Notes under the pieces: generated by a model | Seen by the model: only the letters and a program-made list of their open reading frames with translations | Databases searched by the model: none | What the model was told of the DNA's origin: nothing | Shown: one piece after another, positions 39,501 to 46,900 of the stretch | How the letters are laid out: every line of letters starts with the position of its first letter | Position numbering within the stretch: the stretch's first letter is position 1 | Assembly (NCBI GenBank): GCA_002435755.1 | Contig: DIYH01000039.1 | Coordinates: forward strand, 1 to 52,493 | Source: Flammeovirgaceae bacterium UBA6059 | GTDB lineage: Bacteria > Bacteroidota > Bacteroidia > Cytophagales > Cyclobacteriaceae | Length of the DNA stretch: 52,493 nt | Direction: 5' to 3' | Position numbers and translations under genes: made by a program

Positions 39501-40783
39501 GACAACTCGATCTCCGGTCCCACTGATGCGGCTTCAATAAAGCTGAAATAATCATTATTGTCTAAATCCAGAGTAACAGACCATGTCGTACCACCGTCGA
39601 CTAATGAAGTGCTGGAACCTCCAGTGCCTAGAGCTGCATCATTATTGACAACATATATTTCGTTTACCGAGCTGGGGAGATCTGACTTATTAACGGTGAT
39701 GGTTACATTTCCAACCTCAGCATTCTCACCCACTTTCCATATACGGGCACTTCCATTATTAGTAGCACCATTATAATCTCCTGTCTGGTCAGTACCTGTC
39801 AATCCGTTCGTACCAACAATCAAAAAAGTATTGTCTCCAGGCGTACCTGATAATGTAATGATCCCATTATCCTCGCTTTGAGAAGAAGTCTGATTCAATC
39901 CCTGAGTAACGTCTTGTCCGATACCCACTATATCAGTATTGAATGTTGCGTCAGATGCATACAGCGTCGTATTCGCACTACTGATATTGGCAGTATAGCC
40001 AGTGCTACTGATATCTAGCGTCAAGCCATATTTTATGGCGAGGTAGGATTCAACATGTCGTTGATCGGTAGCGTCTAATGCTGCATTGAAAAACAAAATT
40101 TCTGCAATATCTCCATCGATGTGATTGCTGGCATTAGACCGACCTCCAATCGCAAATTGTTGACTATTAGCTGTATTAAGAGAAGATGTATTTGTAGTAG
40201 TTGCATCTTGAGCACCGTCAACATAAATGGTCCTGTTATTTCCATTGACTATTCCTCCCAGCAGTCTAAACTCATTTGTTCCCGTGAGGTTGGTCGTACT
40301 CCCCAAGCCAGTGGCATTTCCTAAAGCCAACTCGAAACCTGTATCCCCATCTGTTTCAAAATATACTTGATTAGCAGCTGCTTGTCTCCAGCCAAAAATT
40401 CTTGGGGTCCCAGGACCTCCTCTAAAATCACAAACTATGAAAAGAGAGTTATTTTGGGTAGAAGCGAAAGTGCTACCTGTAACACTAGCTGTCTCAAGTA
40501 AATCATTATTGGCCTCCACGAAAGTGATAACATCATAGCCATTGACTGCACTTGAAGTCAGAGTTGGTTCTTCTCCACCTGCTGCTGTCGTGTTCATGGT
40601 CGCACCAGCAGAACCCTGATTAGCCCAAGCTGTAACGTTAGATCCGGACGTACTGACCCCAACATTAGATTTAGTCCAAAAAGTAGGTGTAGAACTTATG
40701 TCTCCCCCTGGGCCTTGTCCAAAAACACTGCCTACAGATAACGTATAGAAGATTGTAACTACAAAAAATAATACCCTTTTCAT
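24518..40783 (-). CDS. Giant T9SS-secreted protein with LamG-like/DUF8202 and choice-of-anchor D repeats
   Basis: 5,421 aa, ATG at 40783. A signal peptide (MKRVLFFVVTIFYTLSVGSV) ends in FGQ. Eight modules follow, each a LamG-like lectin/glucanase sandwich (consensus L-x-L-W-L-K-A-D-x-G, then W-x-D-Q-S) plus a DUF8202 segment (Y-L-A-I-K-Y-G-I-T-L, then D-I-A-G-I-G-x-D-D). The YLAIKYG motifs lie near 40040, 38430, 35670, 33760, 31860, 28230, 27000 and 25620. Between the first five and after them are about ten choice-of-anchor D (HYDIN-like Ig) repeats, with G-x-x-x-x-I-x-x-G-x-x-x-P and D-x-D-F-G. A MAM-like sandwich sits at about 37050-37590 and a glycine-rich module at 29000-30560. The C-terminus is a fibronectin-like region (YYRLRQVDFDGVFEYSS) and a T9SS sorting domain (FSFNIYPNPF to KLLKK). 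The protein is expected at the cell surface. Glycan binding is suggested by the sandwiches but not shown. Confidence 0.92.
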   Translation of the reverse strand: MKRVLFFVVTIFYTLSVGSVFGQGPGGDISSTPTFWTKSNVGVSTSGSNVTAWANQGSAGATMNTTAAGGEEPTLTSSAVNGYDVITFVEANNDLLETASVTGSTFASTQNNSLFIVCDFRGGPGTPRIFGWRQAAANQVYFETDGDTGFELALGNATGLGSTTNLTGTNEFRLLGGIVNGNNRTIYVDGAQDATTTNTSSLNTANSQQFAIGGRSNASNHIDGDIAEILFFNAALDATDQRHVESYLAIKYGLTLDISSTGYTANISSANTTLYASDATFNTDIVGIGQDVTQGLNQTSSQSEDNGIITLSGTPGDNTFLIVGTNGLTGTDQTGDYNGATNNGSARIWKVGENAEVGNVTITVNKSDLPSSVNEIYVVNNDAALGTGGSSTSLVDGGTTWSVTLDLDNNDYFSFIEAASVGPEIELSGNGVNIANGANTFGLNDDRDFGNTSSIVDRTFTITNVGTTNDLTLNGAPDAVAISGDSDFSILTQPASTTVSSGNGTQTFVVRFNPTSNGTFTATISIDSDDVDEDPFTFTVTGANSPSPGDISTDLSLWLKADAGTTVAVGLSLWEDQSGNNNDAAQGTLVDQPPLVLSSINGNPSVFFDNTDEIDGSAGFYTQEYFVVLEPNVAIDGTANGFALGFDPGEFGGFQLGTQVDGYIPNDRVFHALGDDGDGDEIREGLQAGTLSAANVPVIFSSRNNNAVPTAQEIALNGTDLTVISYTGNPYVNQSNVAYRIGDNFLDNNPFDGSIAEVISYSSRISSASDREDIQTYLAIKYGITLSHNYTFGATTVYDVSTFGNDIAGIGQDDSQGLNQTSSLSESGSGLLTIGSANDLQDGEFLVWGTNGSTGTALTGDYNGLTNNGSARIWKVEETGDVGTVTLTINKSDLPASVDLIYVNNNPLLPAGGTSTSLVDGGATWSVSLNLADGDYFSFIATPAPEISVLSNSIEITNGDATPSIPDNTDFGGVTSGSSHSHTFTISNTGSETLDLQSASAVSISGSVFTVTAQPSQMIAGGATSDFTIQFTPTDFSTVYTETVTITNDDADENPYTFNITGQGAISFFTFDAGTESWTTTTDTDLIPAGTASWITGSSPFSDGDGTNYFHIDPSNVYSDNMDIVVTSPVVNLTGGSSMTLFVNIRYITEATWDGFNIEYNDGGGWTILGTDATGTNWYNDTDVDGIADGTDGWSGDNTLWQTASISLPAALEDNANTQYRVTFGSDGSEDDVGVAFDNFWISGTVTLEPEIDVFGNAVEIADGDNTPDTADDTDFGFIATDIHTFTITNNGNSDLTISGSITLSNTTDFNITQPSNATISAGNSETFTVEFDPSGSGTFLTTVTINSDDTDEGVYTFDVRGSNDAEINLQGLSNDIADGDVTPTTVDGTDFGNSSSPVLRTFTIQNLGNANLTFSTPTISGSAFGVTTPPTSPISGGGNDSFVITFTPPGAGVFTETVSIVSNDADESPYTFQISATNIDAPGDVTSNLGLWLKADAGTTIATGISAWADQSGNGLSADQATADSQPTLNTNRVNGNPAVTFSTTGTADFLNLGNVLNLSPGVDTWSAFFVYNMAVGEEGTLLSKAGDAAANRQYQFGVFENEYFNYAGGTFNNGATSTSTGNWALSSTVTSTTQALDYLAGTLDQTGGVGAATNSEDVLIGARSSGTGFPLDGDIAEIVFYSNNLGDTDRESVESYLAIKYGLTLTHNYVLGATTLYDVSTFPNDIAGIGQDDSQQLDQLASTSESGNGVLSISAATSQDDGDFFIWGTNGATGTDLTGDYNNGVVTSTDNGSARIWKVTQTGDIGTVTLTIDGSNLPSSVTHLIIDGNSDLSSPEQIIELTGGSTPYTITGVDFVDDATSYFSFIGFPEIGVSGNGLPITDGDVTPDVSDDTDFGSTDVGAGSLVKTFTISNSGNAVLNISSINISGSSDFSTPAVSTSLAVGATLDFNVTFDPSSGATITSTVTVNSDDQDEAVFTFDVSGVGAALPEINLQGNSVTIVNGETNFGLGDNREFGDTDASVALSFTIQNLGSSTLTLSQNPTISGTVFSVTANPGSLTIGAASNDAFTVTFTPAGSFGTFTETVTILSDDTDEGTYTFTITGVNLPEPGDVTTNLNLWFKADAGITIATGVSNWADQSGNGNDVSQATGGDQPTVSPGALNGNDMLLFDGANHFLSRVDGWYTRDYFIVLDPNQTYTSASGDDYVIGVNGADFGGMGFGAITGIVDNEVLTHLTNGAQDYRSAIENTTVASFADPFLINFRNNAAVGPTAQEIYLDGSLTTALTGDTFENQDNVSFSIGARESGADQYNGLIAEVINFSARLNDIQRRDVSSYLAVKYGITLDISSVGYTVAGSDIYASDATFNDDIAGIGQDDSQGLDQTTSQSINSTSALSIGNASSQDDGDFLVWGTNGATATDLTGDYNNGVSTGTNNGSARIWKITQTGDIGTVELSIDGASLPTGISHLIIDNNADLSSPEQVIELTGGSSPYTISGVDFNDNATSYFSFIGIPEIAVSGNSINIDDGDMSPTATDDTDFGTVDITGGLAVNTFTITNSGSGNLDISSIVITGSTDFTTPAVATSIAGGASLTFDVTFDPSSLGVITATVTINSNDDDEAAFDFLVQGTGANLGEINLQGNSINIADGETGTGLGDDRDFGDSDIIVDRTFTIQNLGTGTLALNGSPIVSISGDSEFSILTQPSGTSIASGGGDLTFVVRFDATSSSGIFSAIVSIDSDDTNENPYTFTVNGSNVPFPGDFSTNLTLWLKAGDGTRRSSGDVINGEIDEWVDQSVAGNDVSATERPTLQTIDTAFNFNKYLTFSDDLMNGSTPMGINSDGTVFFIGRKSSNGSFDTGVAFDTDGDDPFLGTEGAAYTFYEDNSTPISFAHGTTVNLNELYVFGSRWTNGTNQSTELRLNGETSINATMDVSTGDDILIGGDGAFNWDGDIAEVIVYTDRIGDTESQRIESYLAIKYGLTLNNTNDYIANTLATTNTILFDHSAAGTFINDIAGIGQDNNQGLNQTSSKSVNTGAVLIVSNATSQDDGDFLLWSHNGGSATTLTGDYNGGTNNGLPRIWRVEETGDIGTVTLTIDQSDIESSVNAIYVVNADNTLGTGGQVLGLTDDGNGNWTIDLDLNDDDYFSFINSSEPNIRVLGNGVVIASGDVTPSTTDDTDFTQTAVGATISRTFTISNIGSADLTLQNTFVDITGAGAASFSLQAQPSSPVAAAGTVQFTIDFSPASVATFTATVAIDSDDPDTDPYTFNITGEGTATPEMDVFGLGVEIASGDASPSVVDDTNFGSLQVEQTATKTFTIQNNGTTTLNLSGSPDRVSLSGATTHFSVTSQPGSSIAASGNSSFSVQYAPLAAGIHQVIVSIDNDDPNENPYTFTLQGSATAAGGGSSGDFSCNCVAGTSDITVSTSRVLNDYFPGEADALSGTQTLTLGPRRSGGAGETIEAGDIFLLMQMQGAEINSTLPDAESGGNYGDGAGGNDRAGFVETEDFTAGQYEYVVVTDASAYDENTGGTIEVKLPVVNSYKHQITQASFSDDLGRQTWQLVRVANYLNVTVESGGNITAVPWNGRSGGMIVLDALTSLTLNGGINANGLGFRGGLRTVANNTGNNFSPEVGYRGEGYAGTPTQSHGYSSPPLTGGSLTAFTLVAAEAPGYPGGTTTLDAVENLGGPGTRTFTYTADRGHGGPGNAGGAGRYDGSGGGGGAGNAGGNGSYPNDGGIEDGTGVEPDDEFPNQGIGGGAKDIENGARAFLGGGGGSGGFDDETNYTQAVASGQPGGGVIIIRANNFTGTGSITADGEDGGTQGGEGAGGGGAGGSVIIVTDTEDLGSIILLSSEGGDGSSTDQANDAGGGGGSGGEIIIIRRGGAISDVPSTVRVDGGAAGSSGAGAGVANGGSGGFETTSLPPSANLDCPLINVPDAAPGGVQGLLVWIKADEDVTFDGDNEVSQWIDQSASAFVFDTYAGGQLTTVGSTPNYSADLEGFNFNPAIDFNAGGTSDYLGFTGFSNFSNSALDVFAVSSTSFTANDQTILSFKDDSDADADDNDYNLELSSGGDIIQRNDDGTVEGVTTTNTEIRDGRARIINTRYVDGGDDTEILVNNGSLINQDNGFDVTLNTGLTEGTLVLGQDLDNLTDGGFASNEAFIGQIGEVIIYPTDLNSNERSRVDTYLAIKYGITLAQDQDYLNSFSEVIFPGSTETEYDNNIAGVGRDDASGLTQLRSKSINANTILTGSSENFNTDRSFVVWGSNGISSPSFASTSGGAPTAATDTLDLQWKAYVSGTPGPIDMSFDLTGITNQPEATDVLAILIDEDLDGDFTTGNIRVEPYDNYDFGSGVASFSDISFNDGEPFTLAVLPKAPGGVSANLTMWNRADTGTRNNGGDVTSGIVDEWVDQSQAGNDVTGTEEPTLQAASGTFNFNESLDFSAAGHLFGSTPMGTDSDGAVFLVGNKSSNSGLDLGVGFDDAGLTATDPAIGTFGSNPIFQDDNSSPANFVSSETVSTSQPNLYGSLWTNGTNQSVDLRLDGAGETNSTMDPSSGTTVHIGAESNAGSSRWDGSISEVVIYDEDLTSIDLQKVESYLAIKYGITLDQTVNRDYIAANGAVVFPATSSLPDYISYANDIFGIARDDQSDLSQPKSVSVNDGTILTLTNGNDPDNPATFSSNGTFLMVGNDQDDNGVIEETTSDLPANVTARLDREWRAAVTGNLGEVTLQFDLSTLNGVAEAGGFPNFSSRSVADFKVLVDQDGDFTDGFVQSFDATSYDPGTGIVTITGVMLSDDDIFTLSTAIPAKGPGGVTTGLQLWLRADIGAFQNTSGLTSAAMDGDPVARWDDQLSGQQFENDEFGGITGSSPTYRTDITGFNFNPAIQFTNDGTENDYLANASSNIWGSDLTLLGVFQTNGDDGTVFSYDDDADDAADQFALNNLSGVEFEVGENTLTDFNDTNIADNQTRILAFDYSDASDSYNLYIDGTADPDNSGILGGTVSIPDGGTAVIGQDINDITGGGLITGVAGPGYDDFIGELIVYDQVLSDTDRQKVQTYLGLKYGIFVDNGTTDFLSADGTVVYAGSVTTFDNDIAGIGRDDNGDFLQPRSKSNESSSSLTMEKNEDFNADGQYIVWAHNGQPRSDSTTVGLPSGIESRKSRVWRVQLTNSPTGTVDLTLNLEGDPNDIRLLLDGFDPNFGSATILNPTVTDNGDGTFTLSDIPVSSFTNGGYFTIGSVDEDATPLPVEMLYFLGFQEAESVILNWATATEINNDHFEVQRSIDGQEWQVIGIVDGFGTTSTQQDYSFIDTDPEIGIAYYRLRQVDFDGVFEYSSIVQVNYRFEDFSFNIYPNPFEQFITINIRGLAANERLPYRIVDLAGNLIQEGVFVANDNGRLRREASITGNVASGVYLFHMIRDGRPVIYKLLKK
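29000..30560 (-). repeat. Glycine-rich module inside the 5,421-aa protein
   Basis: About 500 residues that interrupt the LamG/DUF8202 series after module 5. It opens with SCNCVAGTSDITVSTSRVLN and a jelly-roll-like part (GDIFLLMQMQGAEI, YEYVVVTDASAY), then a long Gly/Asn/Ser stretch (GGGGGAGNAGGNGSYPNDGG, GGGSGGEIIIIRRGGAI) in which glycine loops alternate with short Ile/Val strands (GVIIIRANNF, GSVIIVTD). The alternation suggests a flat beta-solenoid rather than disorder. A Cys follows the end (LDCPLINVP). Confidence 0.65.
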
Positions 40784-40814
40784 ATCTCAAATAGCAATTG
40801 GAATAGTTCATCCC

Positions 40815-40854
40815 AATGCTAAACTAGATAGAAAATCAGGCCTGAACTAGCATT
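40815..40854. repeat. Inverted repeat upstream of the 5,421-aa gene
   Basis: AATGCTA (40815-40821) is complementary to TAGCATT (40848-40854), with an 8-base palindrome CAGGCCTG in the loop. It lies 32 to 71 bases upstream of the ATG at 40783 and 108 bases beyond the end of the gene at 40962. There is no T-run on the - strand side, so an operator or a leader hairpin is more likely than a terminator. Confidence 0.3.
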
Positions 40855-40961
40855 AAAATGTATTTGTCACTACACATTCGACTGATGGAAACGAGTATTA
40901 GATGAACCGTTATTTTGGATCGACCAATATTTAGCTATTGCAACATCATCCAATCAAAATC

Positions 40962-43900
40962 TTACTTTTTTATGATCGTGTAGGTATAAGCACCGGATTT
41001 TTTCAATAATCTCAAAATATAAAGCCCTGCTGGATCATTGACCCCAAAGGCAATTTCAGCATTAGATCGACCATTAACATCAGCTTCTATGAAGCTGCGT
41101 TTAACAATGGTCCCAGTCAAATTTATCATCTCATAATTGACGATCTCATTCGCCGATAGGCCCTGCATCTCGATTGTGAATGCATCACTTACTGGATTGG
41201 GGTATAGCTGAAAATCAAATGGCTCAATGTTGACTTCAATACGGATAACTTCGGAGTACTCATATTGACCATCGAAATCAACCTGCTTTAATCGATAGAA
41301 TACAGCTCCGATGTAGGGTTGATGGTCAACAAACTCATAGTAATGGGTTTGGGTCGATGTTCCATTCCCTACTATTTGTCCTATACTTACCCAACTCTGT
41401 CCATCCACTGAGCGCTCAACTTCAAAATAGTCATTGTTGAGCTCTGAAGCAGTCTCCCAATTCAAATTGACCTTGCCATCTTCATGTTCGCCGGAGAAAC
41501 TTACCAGTTCTACAGGAAGAGCGTTTTCCTCTCCAGGGACATCTGAATCTGCTAATGAAATATCACTAAATGAACTGAAAGGGTCAGAAGTAATGGTGCC
41601 GGCGACAGGGGCAGTACCTACACCATTCAGGTTGATCCAGTTACCCAGTCCATCACTCTTGGCTACTCGTAACCAGTCAGGGTCAAATATCCCCAGGTCT
41701 TGATAATGACAGATGACAAAAGCCCCGTTTGCATTGAGATTTGCCCCCCCAGACTCTTGATCTACTCTCCAGTAACCGGAAGGATTGACCTTATCTATTC
41801 CTGATCCTGGTGGGATGACATGACTTAAAAGCTGAGCGCTTGTATTGATATGCTGAGCTGTGAATGTTGTAAGTGTAGCAGCATCCAAATTGATAGAGAT
41901 CTCTATCGTCTGCAAATTGATCACTCCTACCGGGAAGTTTTTAAGCACGTCAACACCATTGGCAATGTATTCTCGCTGCATCAGGTTATTGACATAGCTC
42001 GTATTTGAAGCATTGATGATAGAAGCACTCGAACCAATCACCAGAGGGCTGGCAGGTGTCGAGCCTATAACACCCAGAGTAAGGTCAAGTAGATTAGTAA
42101 CGCGGACGCGCGAGTTGAGTGTAACTTCAGTGCCGTTACCGGTATTATTGATAACGAGATTGTATAGATCACCCGTACCACTGATCTCAATGCTTTGATT
42201 ACCGGTTCCATCCATGGTCAAAATGCCAGATCGCGCTTCAAAGGTCCCTTCAACTGTAAAGTCACCTGTCAGGTTAATGGCAAAGTTGCTGGTATTATCA
42301 ACATCCAGGGTTGCTCCTGATCCAACTGTGACATTATTACAATCTAATGCACTGATCAATGTCTTTACGCCTGAGCCACCTAAAGAAAGATTGAAATAAG
42401 GCTCATCCGGAATGTTTTGAGCTCCAACTGCACTGAAACTTACGGTACCCGTACCAGGCACCAAAGTGGCATCTACATTGTTCCACGCTCCCTTGAGGTC
42501 AAGGATGAACGTGACTAATTCAATATCTCCACTTCCCGCTAAGGCATCAAAGTCTCCGTTGACCGTAAGGTTATTGTTCAATGTCTTAGAGCCAGCCCCC
42601 GAGTATTGCAAATGATGATAGACCAAACCTTGAGGGGCTTTAATGATCTGATCCGCTATACCAGAATAGATGACGGTATTACCGCTGGCAGATGCGTCCA
42701 GTCTTCCTGTGCTCAACAGGTCACCACCTATCGACAAGGTACCGGATGATCCATTGGTGATTTGTGATGTGCTATTGCTACCGATGATATTACCGTCAAT
42801 TGTAATGGTGCCGTTGTTGGTAAGTAAGACACTATTGTTCAAGACCAAATTTCCATTGTTAATATCCAAATCAGTTGCATCGACAGTCATATTATTGCCA
42901 ACAACAAAGTTTGCAGGGTTGGATACCAAACCGGCTCCTGATATGGTCTTTGTACCATCACCTAAGAATGTAGTAGGACCTGAGGTTCCAGTATGTTCAC
43001 CGTCTACAGTGTAATTACCTCTCACAGTTAATTCAAAAGTACCGTTATCAAAGGTCTGTCCGGTATTCACCACAAAATCATCGACAAGAGTATTGGCCGC
43101 CAAGGTGACGTCATGATCAATAGTCACATCCGAGCCATCAGGTGGCACACAACTGCAGTTCCAGATAGCTGGATTATCATATGAGCCTGGTCCTGTCGTA
43201 GCAAAAGATGAAAAGAATATGACATCCAGCGTTACATCTGTAGGCTGGTTACCACATCCAGCAAAAGCCTGTGTTGCTGAGAGTGTAATTCTTGCTGAAC
43301 CATTTGTACCTGTCCAATCTATCTCAACACTACTCCCGTTGGGTGAAGTGCTTACTATCGTGCCGTCTGCATCTCCAGTCAAGTTAGCAACGGACCAATT
43401 GTAAGTATATCCTGCGTTAAAACCGACAGAGTATGTCTCCCCTGAAGATCCTATGATCAATGCATCATTGCCATTGATCGCCGAAAGTGCAATCGGATGG
43501 ACCGTAACAGCCAAAGCTTCTGTATCAGATTCGGGGCACCCTACTTTAGTCTCGGTCACAGATACTTCTCCAATCCCTCCAGTAGTCCAATCCACAGTAA
43601 TAGAGTTCAAGTCAACACCACTGGAAGCACCATCTATAGTACCACCAGTAACTGACCATGAATAGGTGTTGCCACTATTCAGTATAACAGAGTAAACCTC
43701 ATCCATTGAGGTATCGCATACATCAGTGTTTCCTGAAATCAATGAGGTAGAAATCACCTGGCAATCATTATCAATTGCGATAGCATAGTCTGCCGTAAGC
43801 CCATTAAAGTCATTTCTTGAAATCACATCTCCCACCCTCGTATCATGTGTGCCATCAGCAGTCCAGTTAGTAGCTGTCCTTTTGAGAATTCTGGAATTGT

Positions 43901-46900
43901 CACTGATGGTAAAACTAGAGAAGTTCGTCGCAGCTAACGTCAAATCAAATTCAGAACTACTCAAACCATTGGCAGCCGCAAGTGTCCAGAATCCTTCCGT
44001 AAACAAATTCTCTAGCGTGACATCATCGGTTACAGGTAGGCCACCTGTACCGGGATCGGATGCATCAAATGAAACTATAAGACTACCGTTAATATCCAAT
44101 GAAGTGATATCAACAGTTGCTGTATGATTGGTTCCAGCTGTGCCCACCGGAAAATCAAAACCTGCAGCCGAACCTATCCATCGCTCAAACTCACCAATGA
44201 TATTGCCAGAGGTGTAGCTATATGTACCTACGCTACCCGCACCAGTCCCTAATGTCAATCGATTGGCTTGGGTATTGATATTACCAGATGTCATCGTCAA
44301 CTCATTAGTGACAATCACATTGTTATCTAGAATAACAGTAGCGCCTGACTGAGCGGTAAGGTTATAGAAGGTTTCACCTGAAGTATTTGTAATTGTCTGA
44401 TCCGTCGTACCATTGAGTATGACCCTTCCATTACGCTGCTGGAAAATACCTGAATTGCTCCAGTTACCGCCCAAGGTGATCTGGCGGTTGCTGTTCGTCA
44501 CATTCAAATCTCCAGTAATTGTCAAATCTCCATTGACTATGTAGGCAGCTGCCATTGTGGTAGTTCCAGATCCTGCAATTGTTAGATTGTGGAACGTATT
44601 GGAGACAGGAGTTCTCATGGACTGAGTTCCACCAGCATAGACAACTGTATTACCTGAAGCTGATGTAGACAGTGTGCCACGATTACCATCATTTTGAAAG
44701 AATGTATTTCTTATTGTGAGCGCAGAGTTTGCGGCATTAATCCATGTCGAACCATCACCACCCGTCCGAACTTCATTTTGTAACGAAATTGAACCGTTGT
44801 TTGTAACAGTTACATTATCATTAATCGTAAATCGCTGGGTTCCGCCTGTGAATGACAGATCGGTTCCTACCAAAATTGTTCTGTTATTCGAAATGGTTGT
44901 ACGCCAACCCGACTCGATAGTACCGGTTCCTGATATTGTTCTATCTGCTCCTGACAATGTCAGCCTCGTAGAACTACCGTCGTTACCAATGATTTGACCA
45001 TCAACTTGAAGACTTCCAGTCACCGTCAGTGCACTTCCGGAAAGGTCCAAAGTTGCTCCTGACTCCACAATTAAATTGGTAATACTAGAACCAGCATCCA
45101 AAGTAATGGTATGCGGACTTACAATACGGACACTATTGGTTGCGCTAGGTGCATCTACGTCCCAACTTGCATTGTTAGTCCAATCTCCATCAGCAACGCT
45201 GGTCACCACCTCGAATACTTCGACTTCAAGTTCCACAGCGGTAGCTGTAGCTGCGCATGTCGTATTCGTAGCAACCACGGATACAGTATGCGTCCCAGCG
45301 GAAGTCCAATCCACACTTAACAAATTAGTTGTACTTCCATCATCGGTACCTCCTCCGGACAAACTCCATGCATAAGTATACCCCGATGTGTTGTTTACCA
45401 TATACGTAACTCCCGTGCTACCCTCCGCTGCAGACGTATTGCCAGATATTGCAGAAGTAGCAACAGGCGCAATATTCACGTCAAGAATGACTGCCGCGCC
45501 TGTACAATCATCGACTGTGGTCTCAACCACCTGCACCTGTCCAGCTACCCCGTCATCAGCTGATAGTCCCCCCCAATCTATATTGATTGAGTTCTGGCCT
45601 TGGCCTGAAACAATCGCACCACCGGTCACTGTCCAGTTATAAGTAGAGCCTGGTGTATTGGTCACAGTATAATTCTCACCCGTTTCGTTTTCACAGACTT
45701 CCGTTGCTCCTACTATAGCAGAAGTCACCGGCTGTACACAGTCTGTATCATCAGCTAGAGCAAATTGTGCTGGTAGAGTGCCTAATGCACTTCTGGAAAC
45801 TGTCGTAGATGAAACTGATCCATGACTACCGTCAATACTCCAATCAGCGGCACTATTCGCTCTTGCGACGAGTCTTGTATCACCATCAATCGTGAAACTC
45901 GAAAAGCCATTAGCGGTAGCCTGAACTGCGTAGTTGTTGCTTGCTAGCGAATTAGCAGCCGTAGCAGTCCAATAACCTTCAGTAAACGTATTTCTGAGGT
46001 CAATTCCTCCATCGGGAAGTGGCACTGTGACCAAACTACCGGGTGCAGCAGACACAAAACTCACTATAAGAGAACCGCTTGTCAAATCGTTGAAATTTAG
46101 CGATAAGGGACGATAGTCAGACGAGGTGCCAATTGGAAAAAGTATGTTTGTCGAAGTGGCATTGATCCATCTTTCGAAATCTCCGATGATGTATCCATTG
46201 GTATAGCTAAGAGTACCTTCTGAACCACCGGCAGTACCTGTTCCTAATGTGAGTAGGTTGGTGTCAACATCAATATTACCACCAGTCATGGTAAGCATAT
46301 TGCTTATTACCATGTCCTCATTGATGATCAATTCTCCCGAAGACTTAGATAGCGTCAGGTTGTAGAATTGCTCTCCCAATGCATTTGTAATTGACTGGTC
46401 CTCTGAGCCGTCAAAAATGACTATGCCCGACTGTTCTCTAAAGAAACCAGTGTTCACCCAATTGCCGGCGATGTTGATGCTGCGATTACTGTTCGAAACA
46501 TTGAGTTCACTGCTGATGGTGAGATTACCATTGACAATAATGTTAGCACCTAGTGTCTTAGTACCTGTACCAGCGAAGGTCACGTTGTGGTAAATCCCAT
46601 TGTCGGGTCGACGAATGGTCTGATCACCTCCAGAGTAGATAATGGTGTTGCCATCCGCAGAGGCACTGAAGGTGCCACGATCAGAATCGTTATCAAAGAA
46701 TTCGTTTCGTATGGTAAGAGTCGAATTAGCTGCATTGATCCATGTCGTACCGTCACCTCCGGTACGCACTTCGTTCCTTAGGCTGATGCTACCATTGTTC
46801 GTGACCGTTATATTGTCGTTGACATTGAACTCCTCAGTGCCGCCTGAAAACGTAAGATTAGACCCAACCAATATCGTCTTATTGCCTCCGCTGATTGTCG

